A stretch of DNA of 53,346 nt from Phycisphaerales bacterium. GTDB taxonomy: Bacteria > Planctomycetota > Phycisphaerae > Phycisphaerales > SM1A02. The notes beneath the pieces are model-generated. The model was not told the DNA's origin and did no database searches. It worked only from the letters and a program-made list of their open reading frames with translations. Numbering within the stretch: the stretch's first letter is position 1; every line of letters begins with the position of its first letter. Made by a program: the position numbers and the translations under genes. The DNA is taken from assembly GCA_009691805.1 (NCBI GenBank), contig SIAK01000016.1:1-53346 (forward strand), written 5' to 3'. Positions 1-9,250 of this stretch are shown here, one piece after another.

Positions 1-323
1 TGCTGAAGGATGTTGATCTTGAGCGAGTTGTTTCCATCAGCGCTGCCGATGAAGAAACCACTGTTGTAGCCCGAGGTCGCGCCCGAAGCCTGGAGGCTTT
101 GGCGGGTCTCGGAATCAGCGAGCACGTCTTGGACGATGCCGCGGATTTCAGATGCGCGCTGCTCGGTGAGCCATTGGTCGCCGTTCTGCGCCTTGATGGT
201 TGCGAGCTCAGCCTTGAGCTCCGCAATTTGTGCGAGTGTGTCGTTGCTTGTTTCGACGGCGCCAAATGCCAACGAGGCAAACGTGGTGGCGGCGACGATG
301 CCGACGGTCTTTGTCAAACTCAT
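1..323 (-). CDS. Outer-membrane porin-like protein, N-terminal part only
   Basis: The gene runs off the left edge, so only the first 107 residues are visible. Residues 1-22 form a typical signal peptide (MSLTKTVGIVAATTFASLAF, then GA). Residues about 25-50 form a short heptad-rich coiled coil (DTLAQIAELKAELATIKAQ), followed by WLTEQRASEIRGIVQDVLAD and, near the edge, GFFIGSADGNNSLKINI, which reads like the start of a beta-barrel. This order (signal, coiled coil, EIR..V.DVLAD segment, barrel) is what I associate with planctomycete porins of the OprO/OprP phosphate-selective type. The ATG at 323 has a GGAG about 10 bases upstream. Family assignment rests on the N-terminus only. Confidence 0.72.
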   Translation of the reverse strand, partial: MSLTKTVGIVAATTFASLAFGAVETSNDTLAQIAELKAELATIKAQNGDQWLTEQRASEIRGIVQDVLADSETRQSLQASGATSGYNSGFFIGSADGNNSLKINILQ

Positions 324-445
324 TCTTGGAACTCTCCGTGCTTTGCGGAAACTACGGTGCTTCGGCCGCAGATTCCTATTGGTCATCCACCCGTTCGTGT
401 GTGCCCGAACCACTTGAGGTACGAGCCGAACGGTCAATCTATCCA

Positions 446-463
446 TCGGCAGCATCCTGCCGA
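446..463 (-). other. Hairpin in the leader of the porin-like gene
   Basis: A perfect 7-bp stem (TCGGCAG / CTGCCGA) with a 4-base loop lies between the candidate promoter and the porin-like start codon. No T-run follows it on the minus strand, so it is not an obvious terminator. It would sit in the 5' leader of the mRNA. Confidence 0.4.
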
Positions 464-477
464 CCTAATGAAAGAGG

Positions 478-507
478 AGTATAAGCCGATCTTGCGCAAG
501 GGTGCAA
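478..507 (-). promoter_or_regulatory. Candidate sigma-70 promoter for the porin-like gene
   Basis: On the minus strand, TTGCAC (502-507) and TATACT (478-483) are separated by 18 bases. Both hexamers are close to the sigma-70 consensus. Transcription would start near 470 and give a leader of about 150 bases before the ATG at 323. Confidence 0.45.
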
Positions 508-681
508 CTGAGGGGGTACCGAGGGGTTCGAGCGGCTTTGATCGAGAACCTGCTCGGATGCGTAACTGGCTTTGAATACGGCATTTACGCCACATTCGCG
601 CGCGCTGCGTTGTCCACAGTTTGGGTTCCAATTCCCGCGACCGCAAATTCGCTCAGGCGTATTTTTATTGCGCACTAACGG

Positions 682-2199
682 TCACGAGCGCTCGGATTGC
701 GGTGCGCGAATTCCTTTTTCGCGGTGCGTTGACGCTGCACTTTCTTTCGATTCAACAGTGCTCGCTTCACGCGAATGACTGCGCAATTCCAACAACGCGA
801 TTGCATCCGACACCGTCGCAACGCTCCGCACTTCGCACTTCGTTCGAGCGTTCGCTGCGCGTTGCGCGCGTGCTGGAACGATCACGCATTCTGCGCCGCG
901 ACGCTCCGCTTCTGCGATGCGTTGTTCGAGTTGCGCAACGCTGCGCACATCACCTGTGAGTCCAACTTCACCGATGACAACAGTGGAAGGCGCGAGCACG
1001 CGACCGAGAAAAGCGCCCGCAATTGCGAGAGAAACTGCAAGATCAAGCGCGGGCTCGGTGAGTTTCATGCCGCCGACTGTTTGCACGAAGACATCTTGAT
1101 CCGCGAGTCGAAGTCCTCCGTGCTTCTCGAGCACTGCCACGAGCATCGCAAGACGATTCGTATCGAGTCCACTCGCGCGCCGCTTTGCAGCACCGAGTAA
1201 TCCAGGCGCAACGAGCGCTTGCACTTCAGCAAGAAGACCGCGCGTTCCTGCCATCGCTGCGGCCATTGCGCATCCAGGTCGCCGAGGCCCGCTTGCATCC
1301 GTGCCGAGTGCGGCGGACTCGACTTCCACAAGTCCCTCGGATTGCATTTCGAAGATGCCGATTTCGTGCGTCGATCCAAATCGATTCTTCACGCCTCGCA
1401 CGATGCGCAGCGCGGTGTGCCGATCGCCTTCGAAGCTGAGAACGACATCGACAAGATGCTCGAGCAACTTCGGCCCCGCAATCGCGCCGTCCTTCGTCAC
1501 GTGTCCAACAATGAGCACGACCGTGCCCGTGGACTTTGCCAAGGTGACGAGATCAAGGCAGCAGCGACGGAGTTGCGTGATCGAACCAGGCGCAGCTGCG
1601 ATGTCAGGTCGGGAGACGAGTTGAATGGAATCGACCACCACCAAACTTGGCGCGAGCCGACGCGCTGCTTCACCAATTCGCGAAACGCTCGATTCGCACA
1701 TCGCGTGAAGGTTGCCGCCAAGCGGCGCGAGTCCGCCCTCGCCTGAAAGTCGCGTGGCGCGCAACTTCAGTTGTTGTGGACTTTCCTCGCTTGAGGCGTA
1801 GAGCACGCGCTTTCCTTCCCGTGCGAGTGCCGCGGCGGCCTGCAGAAGAAGCGTGCTCTTGCCGATTCCGGGATCGCCACCGAGCAAGATCGCGCTTCCT
1901 GGGACGAATCCGCCGCCGAGCACACGATCGAGTTCCGCAACGCCGCTGCTTATGCGCGAGAAGTCCGCGTCGCTCACGCTCTCTATAGGAGCCGCGCCCG
2001 CGTGCGAACCACCGCTGCCGCCCGCAGAGGGCCCGCTCGAACTCGCGTCCCACGGCGCATGCTGCGCGCCCGGCGTACTTGGCTCCACAACGAAGCGCTC
2101 AAGCGAGTCCCACGCGCCGCAATCTGGGCACTTTCCAAGCCATTTTGGGTGATTTCCGCCACACGCGTTGCAGAGGAATTCAATCTTCGCTTTCGCCAT
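682..2199 (-). CDS. radA: DNA repair protein RadA (Sms), branch-migration ATPase
   Basis: RadA is a RecA-like, DnaB-like ring motor that helps process recombination intermediates. The 505-residue product has the full family layout. An N-terminal zinc finger has CNAC and CPDC pairs (residues 10-27). A Gly/Ser-rich linker (about 40-70) follows. The Walker A is GGDPGIGKST (about 107-116), and the RadA-specific KNRFG motif is at about 271-275. A C-terminal Lon-protease-like domain includes TVVIGEVGLTGDVRSV. The final ~35 residues are Ser/Glu-rich and look like a poorly conserved extension. ATG at 2199 directly precedes the MAKAKIEFLC finger, so the start is well fixed, though the ribosome site is weak. 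Confidence 0.96.
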   Translation of the reverse strand: MAKAKIEFLCNACGGNHPKWLGKCPDCGAWDSLERFVVEPSTPGAQHAPWDASSSGPSAGGSGGSHAGAAPIESVSDADFSRISSGVAELDRVLGGGFVPGSAILLGGDPGIGKSTLLLQAAAALAREGKRVLYASSEESPQQLKLRATRLSGEGGLAPLGGNLHAMCESSVSRIGEAARRLAPSLVVVDSIQLVSRPDIAAAPGSITQLRRCCLDLVTLAKSTGTVVLIVGHVTKDGAIAGPKLLEHLVDVVLSFEGDRHTALRIVRGVKNRFGSTHEIGIFEMQSEGLVEVESAALGTDASGPRRPGCAMAAAMAGTRGLLAEVQALVAPGLLGAAKRRASGLDTNRLAMLVAVLEKHGGLRLADQDVFVQTVGGMKLTEPALDLAVSLAIAGAFLGRVLAPSTVVIGEVGLTGDVRSVAQLEQRIAEAERRGAECVIVPARAQRAANARTKCEVRSVATVSDAIALLELRSHSREASTVESKESAASTHREKGIRAPQSERS

Positions 2200-2244
2200 G
2201 GGATGAATCTACACGCGCTCGCGGCGTGGATCGAGCAATGCATC

Positions 2245-2270
2245 GGAAGTTCGGGAAGTTCGGGAAGTTC
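2245..2270. repeat. Short tandem repeat, 9-bp unit, about 3 copies
   Basis: GGAAGTTCG is repeated almost three times in the gap between the start of radA and the stop of the small gene downstream of nuoH. It is non-coding in either gene. Its function is unknown; it may simply be slippage-prone sequence. Confidence 0.6.
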
Positions 2271-2291
2271 TTCAGATCGGGCAGACGAGTT

Positions 2292-2489
2292 TTAGAGATG
2301 CCGTCGCATCTGCCACGCCCAGCGCGCGTACTCGAGCATCGAGTGGCGGCGAACTTTCGCGGATGGCCATTTCGAACGATCGCTGCCAAACGCCGTTTCT
2401 TCGCGCCACTTCCAATACCTGCCACCCACTCGAAACCGCGTGGCGATGCCGAGACGAAGAAGACCGAGGAGTGAAGCGAAGAAGTTCAA
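2292..2489 (-). CDS. Small basic protein coupled to nuoH
   Basis: This 65-residue protein is not one I can assign a function. It starts with a hydrophobic stretch (NFFASLLGLLRLGIA), then RVGGRYWKWREETAFGSD and a basic, aromatic tail ending YARWAWQMRRHL. The composition is far from the arginine/serine noise of neighbouring false ORFs. The start is TTG at 2489, which overlaps the nuoH stop by four bases (TTGA), suggesting translational coupling. The YWKWREETAFG core resembles short uncharacterised proteins I associate with planctomycetes (recollection, not a search). Its position suggests a peripheral or membrane-associated accessory protein, but that is inference. Confidence 0.6.
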   Translation of the reverse strand: MNFFASLLGLLRLGIATRFRVGGRYWKWREETAFGSDRSKWPSAKVRRHSMLEYARWAWQMRRHL

Positions 2490-3811
2490 TGGATCGAGAT
2501 CGGTCCCTGACGAGGATCGGGCATCGCGCGATCGTCGAGCGCGACTGCAGGGCGACCCGCGAGGGTGCCTTCGCCATCAGTGACAGGAGAGAATCGGCTG
2601 CCGATCATTCGGATGCGTTTGTTCGAGTCGAGGCTCGACGGCATGATCCAGTGGAACACGTAGATCAGCAGCGCGCAGATGATCGAACCGACCCACAGGT
2701 AGCGCACCGCGTCAAAGTAGATCGCGAACGCGACCATGAGCACGAGAATCAGCGACGCAGGAATCAAGCCTTCCCAAGACAGGCGCATGAGTTGATCAAA
2801 GCGGAAGCGCGGGATCGTCCAACGAATCGCCATTGCGAAGCCGACCATGAACGTGATCTTCGCCACGACGACGGAGATTTGCAGCAGGGCGATGAGTGGC
2901 GTTGCGGCGAAAGGAAGGTCGTAGTCTGTGAATGGATTCAGCGACCAGCCGCCGAGGAAGAGCATGACGAAGAACGCTGAACCTGTGATGAGGTGGAAGT
3001 ACTCGCCAAGGAAGTACAACGCGAACTTCATCGACGAATATTCGGTGTGATAGCCGCCGACAAGTTCGCTTTCCGCTTCCGCCAAGTCAAACGGCGCGCG
3101 ATTGGCTTCCGCCAAGAGGCACGTATAGAAGATGATCGCGGCGAGCGGCTGCTGCACGAGATTCCACTGCCCTTCGAGCTGCGCGTTCACGATGGCGTAC
3201 GGCGTGAAAGAGCCCGCAGCAAGCACGACGCACAGAAGCGTGAGCCCCATCGGAATCTCGTAAGAAATCATCTGCGCGCCTGCGCGAAGTCCGCCGAGGA
3301 AGGAGAACTTGCTGTTGGAAGCCCAACCACCAAGCGCAACGCCGTAGACGCCCAAGCCTGCAGTCGCGAGGAGATAGACGACACCGACATTGATGTCTGC
3401 TGCGATCAATCGCACTGGGTACTCAACCCCCGCTTGCGCGAGCCCGAAGAATTGCACGACTGCAGTGATGTTCACTTCGCCGCCCCACGGCATGATGACG
3501 AAGCCAATGAACGCAGGCACAACGATGAACGCGGGCGCGAGGATGAAGAGCGCGCGATCAACCCCTGCTGGGTTGTAGTCCTCTTTCATCATGAACTTCA
3601 GACCATCCGCGAGCGGTTGAAAAAGCCCGCGAGGTCCGACGCGATTGGGTCCGACACGATCCTGCATCCACGAACTTAGCTTGCGCTCAAGCATGACGCC
3701 ATACGCGCAGCCGCCAAGAATCACATGGAGCATCACGACGACAAGCAGGACGCCAACAAGCGCCTGCACCATCGATGGATCAAGAAGCGGAAGGTACGAG
3801 GACAGGTCCAT
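2486..3811 (-). CDS. nuoH: NADH-quinone oxidoreductase subunit H (NuoH)
   Basis: NuoH is the membrane subunit of respiratory complex I that helps form the quinone-binding site and connects the peripheral arm to the proton-pumping arm. The 441-residue product is strongly hydrophobic with about eight membrane helices. It carries the hallmark loops MLERKLSSWMQDRVGPNRVG (about 40-60) and EANRAPFDLAEAESELVGGY (about 235-255). It is longer than the ~325-residue E. coli protein because of a soluble C-terminal tail of about 60 residues (GEGTLAGRPAVALDDRAMP). No other nuo gene is adjacent, so the complex I genes appear to be split in this genome. ATG at 3811. Confidence 0.95.
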   Translation of the reverse strand: MDLSSYLPLLDPSMVQALVGVLLVVVMLHVILGGCAYGVMLERKLSSWMQDRVGPNRVGPRGLFQPLADGLKFMMKEDYNPAGVDRALFILAPAFIVVPAFIGFVIMPWGGEVNITAVVQFFGLAQAGVEYPVRLIAADINVGVVYLLATAGLGVYGVALGGWASNSKFSFLGGLRAGAQMISYEIPMGLTLLCVVLAAGSFTPYAIVNAQLEGQWNLVQQPLAAIIFYTCLLAEANRAPFDLAEAESELVGGYHTEYSSMKFALYFLGEYFHLITGSAFFVMLFLGGWSLNPFTDYDLPFAATPLIALLQISVVVAKITFMVGFAMAIRWTIPRFRFDQLMRLSWEGLIPASLILVLMVAFAIYFDAVRYLWVGSIICALLIYVFHWIMPSSLDSNKRIRMIGSRFSPVTDGEGTLAGRPAVALDDRAMPDPRQGPISIH

Positions 3812-3915
3812 AGATTTCGGAGTGTAAAGGATCGAAGACGGCTGTCGACCGCATCGACTCGAATACGAATGCGACGATTAGACCGCTGCAGCCAGCCACC
3901 AGCACGAGCGCTCAA

Positions 3916-4056
3916 CTACCGACGGAGTCGGTGAGGAGACAAAAAGACTGAAGTGCACGTCAGAATTCAACCGTTCGCGATTCACTCGCGACGGTTGACT
4001 GGAGAGCGAGTGCAAGATTTGGCCGCTGCGGCCAGAATCTTGCGCGAGCGCTCAAC
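3916..4056 (-). repeat. Structured ~140-bp repeat, copy A (three hairpins)
   Basis: On the minus strand the element starts GTTGAGCG and contains three inverted repeats. Hairpin 1 (4012-4043) has GCAAGATT and GGCCG paired with their complements. Hairpin 2 (3967-3998) is a 13-bp stem with one bulged base and the loop GTGAA. Hairpin 3 (3918-3932) is ACCGAC-TCC-GTCGGT. It aligns end to end with 15377-15516. The 3' end of carB, including its stop codon, lies inside the element: the TGA is in the loop of hairpin 2. Immediately to the left, from 3916 down to about 3860, a decayed further copy of the first part begins with the same GTTGAGCGCTCG. Confidence 0.85.
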
Positions 4057-7000
4057 TCTCGGGAAATAATCTTGCATCGCGGTGACCGTCCATGCGCCTG
4101 CGCGCAGCGCTGCGATGGCGTGCACCGTCGCTTTGGCTGCAGACATCGTGGTGATCATCGGGACACCGAGTCGCACTGTGGTGGCGCGAATGCGACCCTC
4201 GTCCGTGCCTGCGCCCTTCTTCGTGGGCGTGTTGATGACGAGTTGAATCTCGCCGTTCTGCAACATGTCAAGCACGTTGGGTCGCGCGCCTTCTGTGAGC
4301 TTGGCGAGTTGACATGTGTTGATGGAATGGCTCAACAAGAACGCGTGCGTACCGCGCGATGTGTAGACAGTGAAACCCATCGCGACCAAACCGCGCGCGA
4401 CCGTGATTGCATCCTGTCGATCGCCTTCGCGCACGGAGAGAAACACATTGCCCTTGGTTGGAAGACTCACGCCCGCCGCCATCTGCGCTTTCGCAAACGC
4501 TATCGGCAGCGAACGATCCGCGCCCATCACTTCGCCTGTCGATCGCATCTCAGGGCCGAGCACGACATCGACGCCTGGGAACTTGCTAAACGGGAAGACG
4601 CTTTCTTTCACCGAGTAGAAACCAGGATGGTCGAGTTCATGCACATCAAGTTGCGTGAGTGAACGACCGAGCATCACCTGCGCAGCGATGTAAGGCCACG
4701 CGACACCGTTGGCTTTACCAATGAACGGCGACGTGCGGGACGCGCGCGGATTCACTTCAAGCACATAGACATCGCCGTCTTTCACAGCGAATTGCACGTT
4801 CATGAGCCCACGCACACGCAGCTTCGATGCAAGTTTGCGCGCGGCATCCTTGATCTCTTCCACCGTGCGCTCAGGCAGCGAGAACGGCGGATAGATCGCG
4901 GTGGAGTCACCAGAGTGAATGCCCGCTTCTTCGATGTGCTCCATCACGCCGCAGACAATCGCCTGCTGCGGATCCGCATCATGCGCAAGCATTTGCGCGC
5001 GCGTCGCTTCGAATGGCTCGAAATCCGCGACAACGTCGACATCGACCTCGGTCGCATCGTTGAGGAATAGATCAATGAGCACAGGCGCGTTCGCGAGATC
5101 ACTCACGTTGACTGCAGTCGTCATGTAGGTCCGCAACGCCACTTCATCGGAACAGATTTCCATGCCGCGACCGCCGAGCACGTAGCTCGGACGAACGAGC
5201 ACGGGGTATCCGATGCGCTCTGCACACGCGACGGCTTGCTCAAGACTGCGCGCGATGCCACTCGGTGGTTGCTTCAAGCCCATGCTGTCGAGCAGCGCTT
5301 TGAATCGATCGCGATCCTCCGCAAGATCAATCGACTCGAGCCCAGTACCGACAAGTGGCACGCCTGCGGTCGCGAGACCGTGCGCGAGATTGAGCGGTGT
5401 TTGCCCACCAAACTGCACGATCGCGCCCACCACTTTGCCGCTGCGCTCGGAAACATCTTTGCCGCCGCCATTCAATCGCTCCACCACATTGAGCACATCT
5501 TCAAGTGTGAGCGGTTCGAAGAAGAGGAGATCACTCGTGTCGTAATCCGTCGACACGGTTTCTGGATTCGAATTGATCATCACACTCTCGAAGCCCATGT
5601 CGCGCGTGGCGAATGCGGCTTGACAGCAGCAGTAATCAAACTCAATGCCTTGCCCGATGCGATTGGGACCGCCGCCGAGAATGATGATCTTCTCGCGTGC
5701 AGTCACGCGAATTTCGTCATCGACGCAAAGCTTGCCGTTGATCGTGAACGGTGCTTCGTAGGTTGAGTAGTAATACGGCGTCGCGGCTTCAAACTCCGCC
5801 GCGCAGGTGTCGACAAGTTTATAGACGGGCTCGATGCCGAGTCGCTTGCGATGCGCGCGCACTTGCAGAATCGTCGTGGGCGAAATCTCGCCGAGGTAAA
5901 GATTCGCCAACTGTGCATCGCTGTAGCCGAAACGCTTCGCTTCGAACAACGTCGCCTGCGACAGTGCGTCAAGCGATGGCACTGCGACGAGCGTGTCTTC
6001 AAACGCGACGAGCTCGCTGAGTTCGCGCAAGAACCAGGGATCAATGCGCGTCGTCTCATGGACACGCGCGATCGACCAGCCCATCTTGAACGCGTACCGC
6101 ACGTAATAGAGTCGGCCCTGCGAAGGCACCGCAAGCTTGCGCACCAGCATGTCTTCAGGAATCGGCCAGACAACTTTCGCGCGATCTGCGGTCGTTGCCG
6201 TCGCGGCTTGTTCGGGCGTTGACACGCGCGTTGCTGCGAGCCAACGATCATTCGCATCGAGTCCGTATCCAAAGCGTTTCACTTCCATCGAGCGAATCGC
6301 CTTCTGGAATGCTTCTTTGAACGTGCGACCAATCGACATTGCCTCGCCGACAGACTTCATCTGCGTGGTAAGCGTTTCATCTGCTTCAGGGAACTTCTCA
6401 AATGTCCAGCGCGGCATCTTCACGACGACGTAATCGATGCTTGGTTCAAAGCACGCACTGGTGTTGCCCGTGATGTCGTTCTGCAACTCATCGAGGGTGT
6501 AACCGACGGCGAGTTTCGCAGCGATGCGCGCGATCGGAAATCCAGTGGCCTTCGATGAAAGCGCGGAACTGCGCGAGACGCGCGGATTCATCTCGACGAC
6601 GACCATCTCGCCATCCGCAGGGTTGATCGCGAACTGCACATTCGATCCACCTGTATCCACGCCGACCTTGCGCATGATCGCGAAGGCTGCGTCTCGCATC
6701 CGCTGATACTCCTTGTCGCTCAGCGTGAGAATGGGCGCGACGGTGATCGAATCACCCGTGTGCACTCCCATCGGATCGATGTTCTCGATGCCGCACACGA
6801 TGACGCAATTGTCTTTCGCGTCGCGCACGACTTCGAGTTCATATTCCTTCCAACCCAACACCGATTGATCGATGAGCACTTGACCGATCATGCTCGCCGC
6901 AATGCCGCGACGAATGATGTCATCGAACTCATCGCGGTTGTACGCGATACCGCCGCCTGTTCCACCAAGCGTGAACGCGGGGCGAATGATCGCGGGCAAT

Positions 7001-7503
7001 CCGATTTCCACCAGAAACGCGCGCGCGTCTTCGAGATTCGTAACCGTGCGCGAGGGCGGCTGCTTGAGTCCAAGCGCTTCGACAATCTTGCGGAACTCTT
7101 CGCGATCTTCGGCGCGTTGAATGACCCGACGATTCGCGCCGATCATTTCAACGCCGTGCTTCTGGAGCACCCCTGTGTCCCACAGCACGCACGCGCAATT
7201 GAGCGCGGTCTGCCCACCGAGCGTGGGAAGCAACGCGTCAATCGGATGACCCAGCGCCTTCTCCTTCTCGATGATTTTCTCGACGGCTTCTGGCGTGATC
7301 GGCTCGATGTAGGTGCGATCGCTGAACGCAGGATCGGTCATGATCGTCGCGGGGTTCGAATTGATGAGCACCACGCGATAGCCGTCCTCGCGCAGCGCCT
7401 TGCACGCTTGCGTGCCTGAGTAATCAAATTCGCAGCCTTGCCCGATCACAATAGGACCGGAACCGACAATCAAGATTGTGTGGATATCGTCGCGGCGCGG
7501 CAT
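3982..7503 (-). CDS. carB: Carbamoyl-phosphate synthase large subunit (CarB)
   Basis: CarB makes carbamoyl phosphate from glutamine-derived ammonia, bicarbonate and two ATP, for pyrimidines and arginine. Both homologous ATP-grasp halves are present: the first starts [20 protein letters not shown], the second [22 protein letters not shown]-terminal methylglyoxal-synthase-like regulatory domain ([20 protein letters not shown]) ends the protein. I chose ATG at 7503 ([14 protein letters not shown]), where family similarity begins, giving 1173 residues; the frame stays open upstream to 7638 but that part is noise. The protein is about 100 residues longer than the E. coli one. The last ~25 residues (from [14 protein letters not shown]) are encoded by repeat copy A rather than by ancestral sequence. 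carA is not adjacent. Confidence 0.96.
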   Translation of the reverse strand: MPRRDDIHTILIVGSGPIVIGQGCEFDYSGTQACKALREDGYRVVLINSNPATIMTDPAFSDRTYIEPITPEAVEKIIEKEKALGHPIDALLPTLGGQTALNCACVLWDTGVLQKHGVEMIGANRRVIQRAEDREEFRKIVEALGLKQPPSRTVTNLEDARAFLVEIGLPAIIRPAFTLGGTGGGIAYNRDEFDDIIRRGIAASMIGQVLIDQSVLGWKEYELEVVRDAKDNCVIVCGIENIDPMGVHTGDSITVAPILTLSDKEYQRMRDAAFAIMRKVGVDTGGSNVQFAINPADGEMVVVEMNPRVSRSSALSSKATGFPIARIAAKLAVGYTLDELQNDITGNTSACFEPSIDYVVVKMPRWTFEKFPEADETLTTQMKSVGEAMSIGRTFKEAFQKAIRSMEVKRFGYGLDANDRWLAATRVSTPEQAATATTADRAKVVWPIPEDMLVRKLAVPSQGRLYYVRYAFKMGWSIARVHETTRIDPWFLRELSELVAFEDTLVAVPSLDALSQATLFEAKRFGYSDAQLANLYLGEISPTTILQVRAHRKRLGIEPVYKLVDTCAAEFEAATPYYYSTYEAPFTINGKLCVDDEIRVTAREKIIILGGGPNRIGQGIEFDYCCCQAAFATRDMGFESVMINSNPETVSTDYDTSDLLFFEPLTLEDVLNVVERLNGGGKDVSERSGKVVGAIVQFGGQTPLNLAHGLATAGVPLVGTGLESIDLAEDRDRFKALLDSMGLKQPPSGIARSLEQAVACAERIGYPVLVRPSYVLGGRGMEICSDEVALRTYMTTAVNVSDLANAPVLIDLFLNDATEVDVDVVADFEPFEATRAQMLAHDADPQQAIVCGVMEHIEEAGIHSGDSTAIYPPFSLPERTVEEIKDAARKLASKLRVRGLMNVQFAVKDGDVYVLEVNPRASRTSPFIGKANGVAWPYIAAQVMLGRSLTQLDVHELDHPGFYSVKESVFPFSKFPGVDVVLGPEMRSTGEVMGADRSLPIAFAKAQMAAGVSLPTKGNVFLSVREGDRQDAITVARGLVAMGFTVYTSRGTHAFLLSHSINTCQLAKLTEGARPNVLDMLQNGEIQLVINTPTKKGAGTDEGRIRATTVRLGVPMITTMSAAKATVHAIAALRAGAWTVTAMQDYFPRVERSRKILAAAAKSCTRSPVNRRE

Positions 7504-7653
7504 GCGGTCGTGGCTCAGTCCTGTAAGGGCGTTTAGATTGGAAATCTCAGTGGATCCGTCTCGAACGTGTCCATTGAGGTCGGGGCAAAATCGCGAGCAG
7601 TGTAGGTGCGCAGTTCCTCCGTGTGCGCGTGAACTCAATTATCATTGCGAACA

Positions 7654-8469
7654 ATGGGCGCATGGCCAATCTTTCTTGTGCTCAGCACTTGGCTGATCGG
7701 AGTGGGTGCATTTTGGCTCATTCTGCGCCCCTTTCTGCGATTGAGTTGCGTTGGACCGGCGGGCACGGGGCTCTGCTGCTTCCTTGGGAAGTACTACCTC
7801 CGCTACTTTCAGGGCGCGCGCTACCTAGGGCTTGAACTTGTCCCGCGCGAGATCGATGCCCGCGGGCTCATCGTCGTTTCTAATCATGTCAGTGGCGTCG
7901 ATCCCGTGCTGCTCCAGATCCCCTTGCGTGCGCACATTCGTTGGATGATGTCTGCGGAAATGATGGTGCCGAGTCTGCGCTGGTTTTGGAAGCAGGAGCG
8001 AATCATTCCCGTTTGCTACGACAATCGTGATGTAAACGCTGTTCGGATGGCGCTCGAACACCTTTCTCATGGCGGCGTGCTCGGGATTTTTCCTGAAGGT
8101 GCGATCGAGCGGCCTGCGAAACAGCTGCGTCCGTTTGTCGGCGGATTGCGGGTGATCGCGACTCGCGCGAAGTGCCCGATCTTGCTTGCTTGCATAGATT
8201 TGTCGGGTGTCAATCCCGCAGCCGAACCGGTAGGAGCGTTCGCCTCACTCTTCAGTGTCACCCGCCCTGTCGTTCGATTTCTCGCGTATGTTGACCCTGC
8301 CGTCACCCCGTACGGCAAAGACATTGGGGATCGCCTTCGCGAGCAGATGCAGGACGCCCTTCGCTATCCTGACAATCTGGTTCCGCTTGACGCGGTCGAT
8401 TCCGTGGTTGTGAATCGGAATTTAGCAATGATTCAGAATTACGAGACCAGATCACAGCACGTTCTTTGA
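7654..8469 (+). CDS. 1-acylglycerol-3-phosphate acyltransferase family protein (PlsC-like)
   Basis: This family transfers an acyl chain to lysophosphatidic acid or related acceptors in membrane lipid synthesis. The 271-residue protein begins with a membrane anchor (FLVLSTWLIGVGAFWLIL). It then carries the catalytic HX4D motif as NHVSGVD, the acceptor-binding block GIFPEGAIERPAKQ, and a later VGGLRVIATRAKCPILL block. I start it at ATG 7654; a TTG nine bases earlier is also in frame. It is divergent from carB across about 150 bases. The exact acceptor (lysophosphatidate, lyso-ornithine lipid or other) cannot be read from sequence. Confidence 0.9.
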   Translation: MGAWPIFLVLSTWLIGVGAFWLILRPFLRLSCVGPAGTGLCCFLGKYYLRYFQGARYLGLELVPREIDARGLIVVSNHVSGVDPVLLQIPLRAHIRWMMSAEMMVPSLRWFWKQERIIPVCYDNRDVNAVRMALEHLSHGGVLGIFPEGAIERPAKQLRPFVGGLRVIATRAKCPILLACIDLSGVNPAAEPVGAFASLFSVTRPVVRFLAYVDPAVTPYGKDIGDRLREQMQDALRYPDNLVPLDAVDSVVVNRNLAMIQNYETRSQHVL

Positions 8470-8542
8470 AGTCAAATGATTTGAATTTGTAGCGAATATG
8501 CAATGATCTGCAACGATAAGCTGCCAAACTGCTGAGGTGCAC

Positions 8543-9184
8543 ATGATTGGACGAATCACCGGAACCCTGCTTACTGTCGAGAACGGCACCGCCGAGATCG
8601 GTGTCGGCTCATTTGTGTACGAAGTCTCCGTTCCAGGCTACGACATCCCATCACTTTCGATGCAGATCGGCGCAGATGTCGGATTTTTCACCCTGCATTA
8701 CCTAGAAGGACAAGGTCAAGGGTCGAGTTTCATTCCCAAGCTCATCGGTTTCCAATCCAAGAGCGATCGGGACTTCTTTGAGGTGTTCACGACGGTCAAA
8801 GGCATCGGGAATCGGAAGGCACTGCGCGCGCTGCAAACTCCGCCGTCACGGATTGCAGAAGCAATCGTCAACCAGGATCCAAAGTTTCTCGCGACGCTTC
8901 CTGAAATTGGCAAGCGAACGGCGGAAAGCATCGTCGTGGAACTGAAGGGGAAGGTCGACAGTTTCCTTTCCAACACGCGCCGCGGTTCCAACAGCGCCGG
9001 CGCAGTTTCGCATGCAACTCCCGCACACGCTTTCGCGGAAGACGCGGTGCTCGTACTGCTGCAACTTGGAGAAAACCGAATCACCGCACACGGGTTGGTT
9101 GAACGCGTGCTCGCCGTTGATCCTGAAATTGCGAGCGCCCAGATCCTCGTCACCAAAGCGCTTCGACTTCGCGGCAGTGTGTGA
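8543..9184 (+). CDS. ruvA: Holliday junction branch migration protein RuvA
   Basis: RuvA binds four-way DNA junctions and loads the RuvB motor. The 213-residue product starts MIGRITGTL, the usual family start. It has the N-terminal OB fold and the two helix-hairpin-helix motifs (FTTVKGIGNRKALRAL and LATLPEIGKRTAESIVVELK). The C-terminal domain that contacts RuvB includes DAVLVLLQLGENRITAHGLV. ATG at 8543 has TGAGG five bases upstream; a GTG two codons earlier is less likely. ruvB and ruvC are not adjacent, but another resolvase-type gene, ruvX, is 1.2 kb downstream on the same strand. Confidence 0.95.
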   Translation: MIGRITGTLLTVENGTAEIGVGSFVYEVSVPGYDIPSLSMQIGADVGFFTLHYLEGQGQGSSFIPKLIGFQSKSDRDFFEVFTTVKGIGNRKALRALQTPPSRIAEAIVNQDPKFLATLPEIGKRTAESIVVELKGKVDSFLSNTRRGSNSAGAVSHATPAHAFAEDAVLVLLQLGENRITAHGLVERVLAVDPEIASAQILVTKALRLRGSV

Positions 9185-9250
9185 ACGGAACGCGCTTCCG
9201 ACGCGCCGCTACCCACTGCACGCGCAGCGGCGTGCCGTATCTTCCCTCCT

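Larger units (their letters stand above)
324..681. other. Intergenic region between the porin-like gene and radA
   Basis: These 358 bases lie between the start of the porin-like gene and the end of radA. I see no credible coding frame: the short ORFs here are unlike real proteins in composition. The region holds the candidate promoter at 478-507 and the small hairpin at 446-463. No clear terminator follows radA. Confidence 0.6.
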
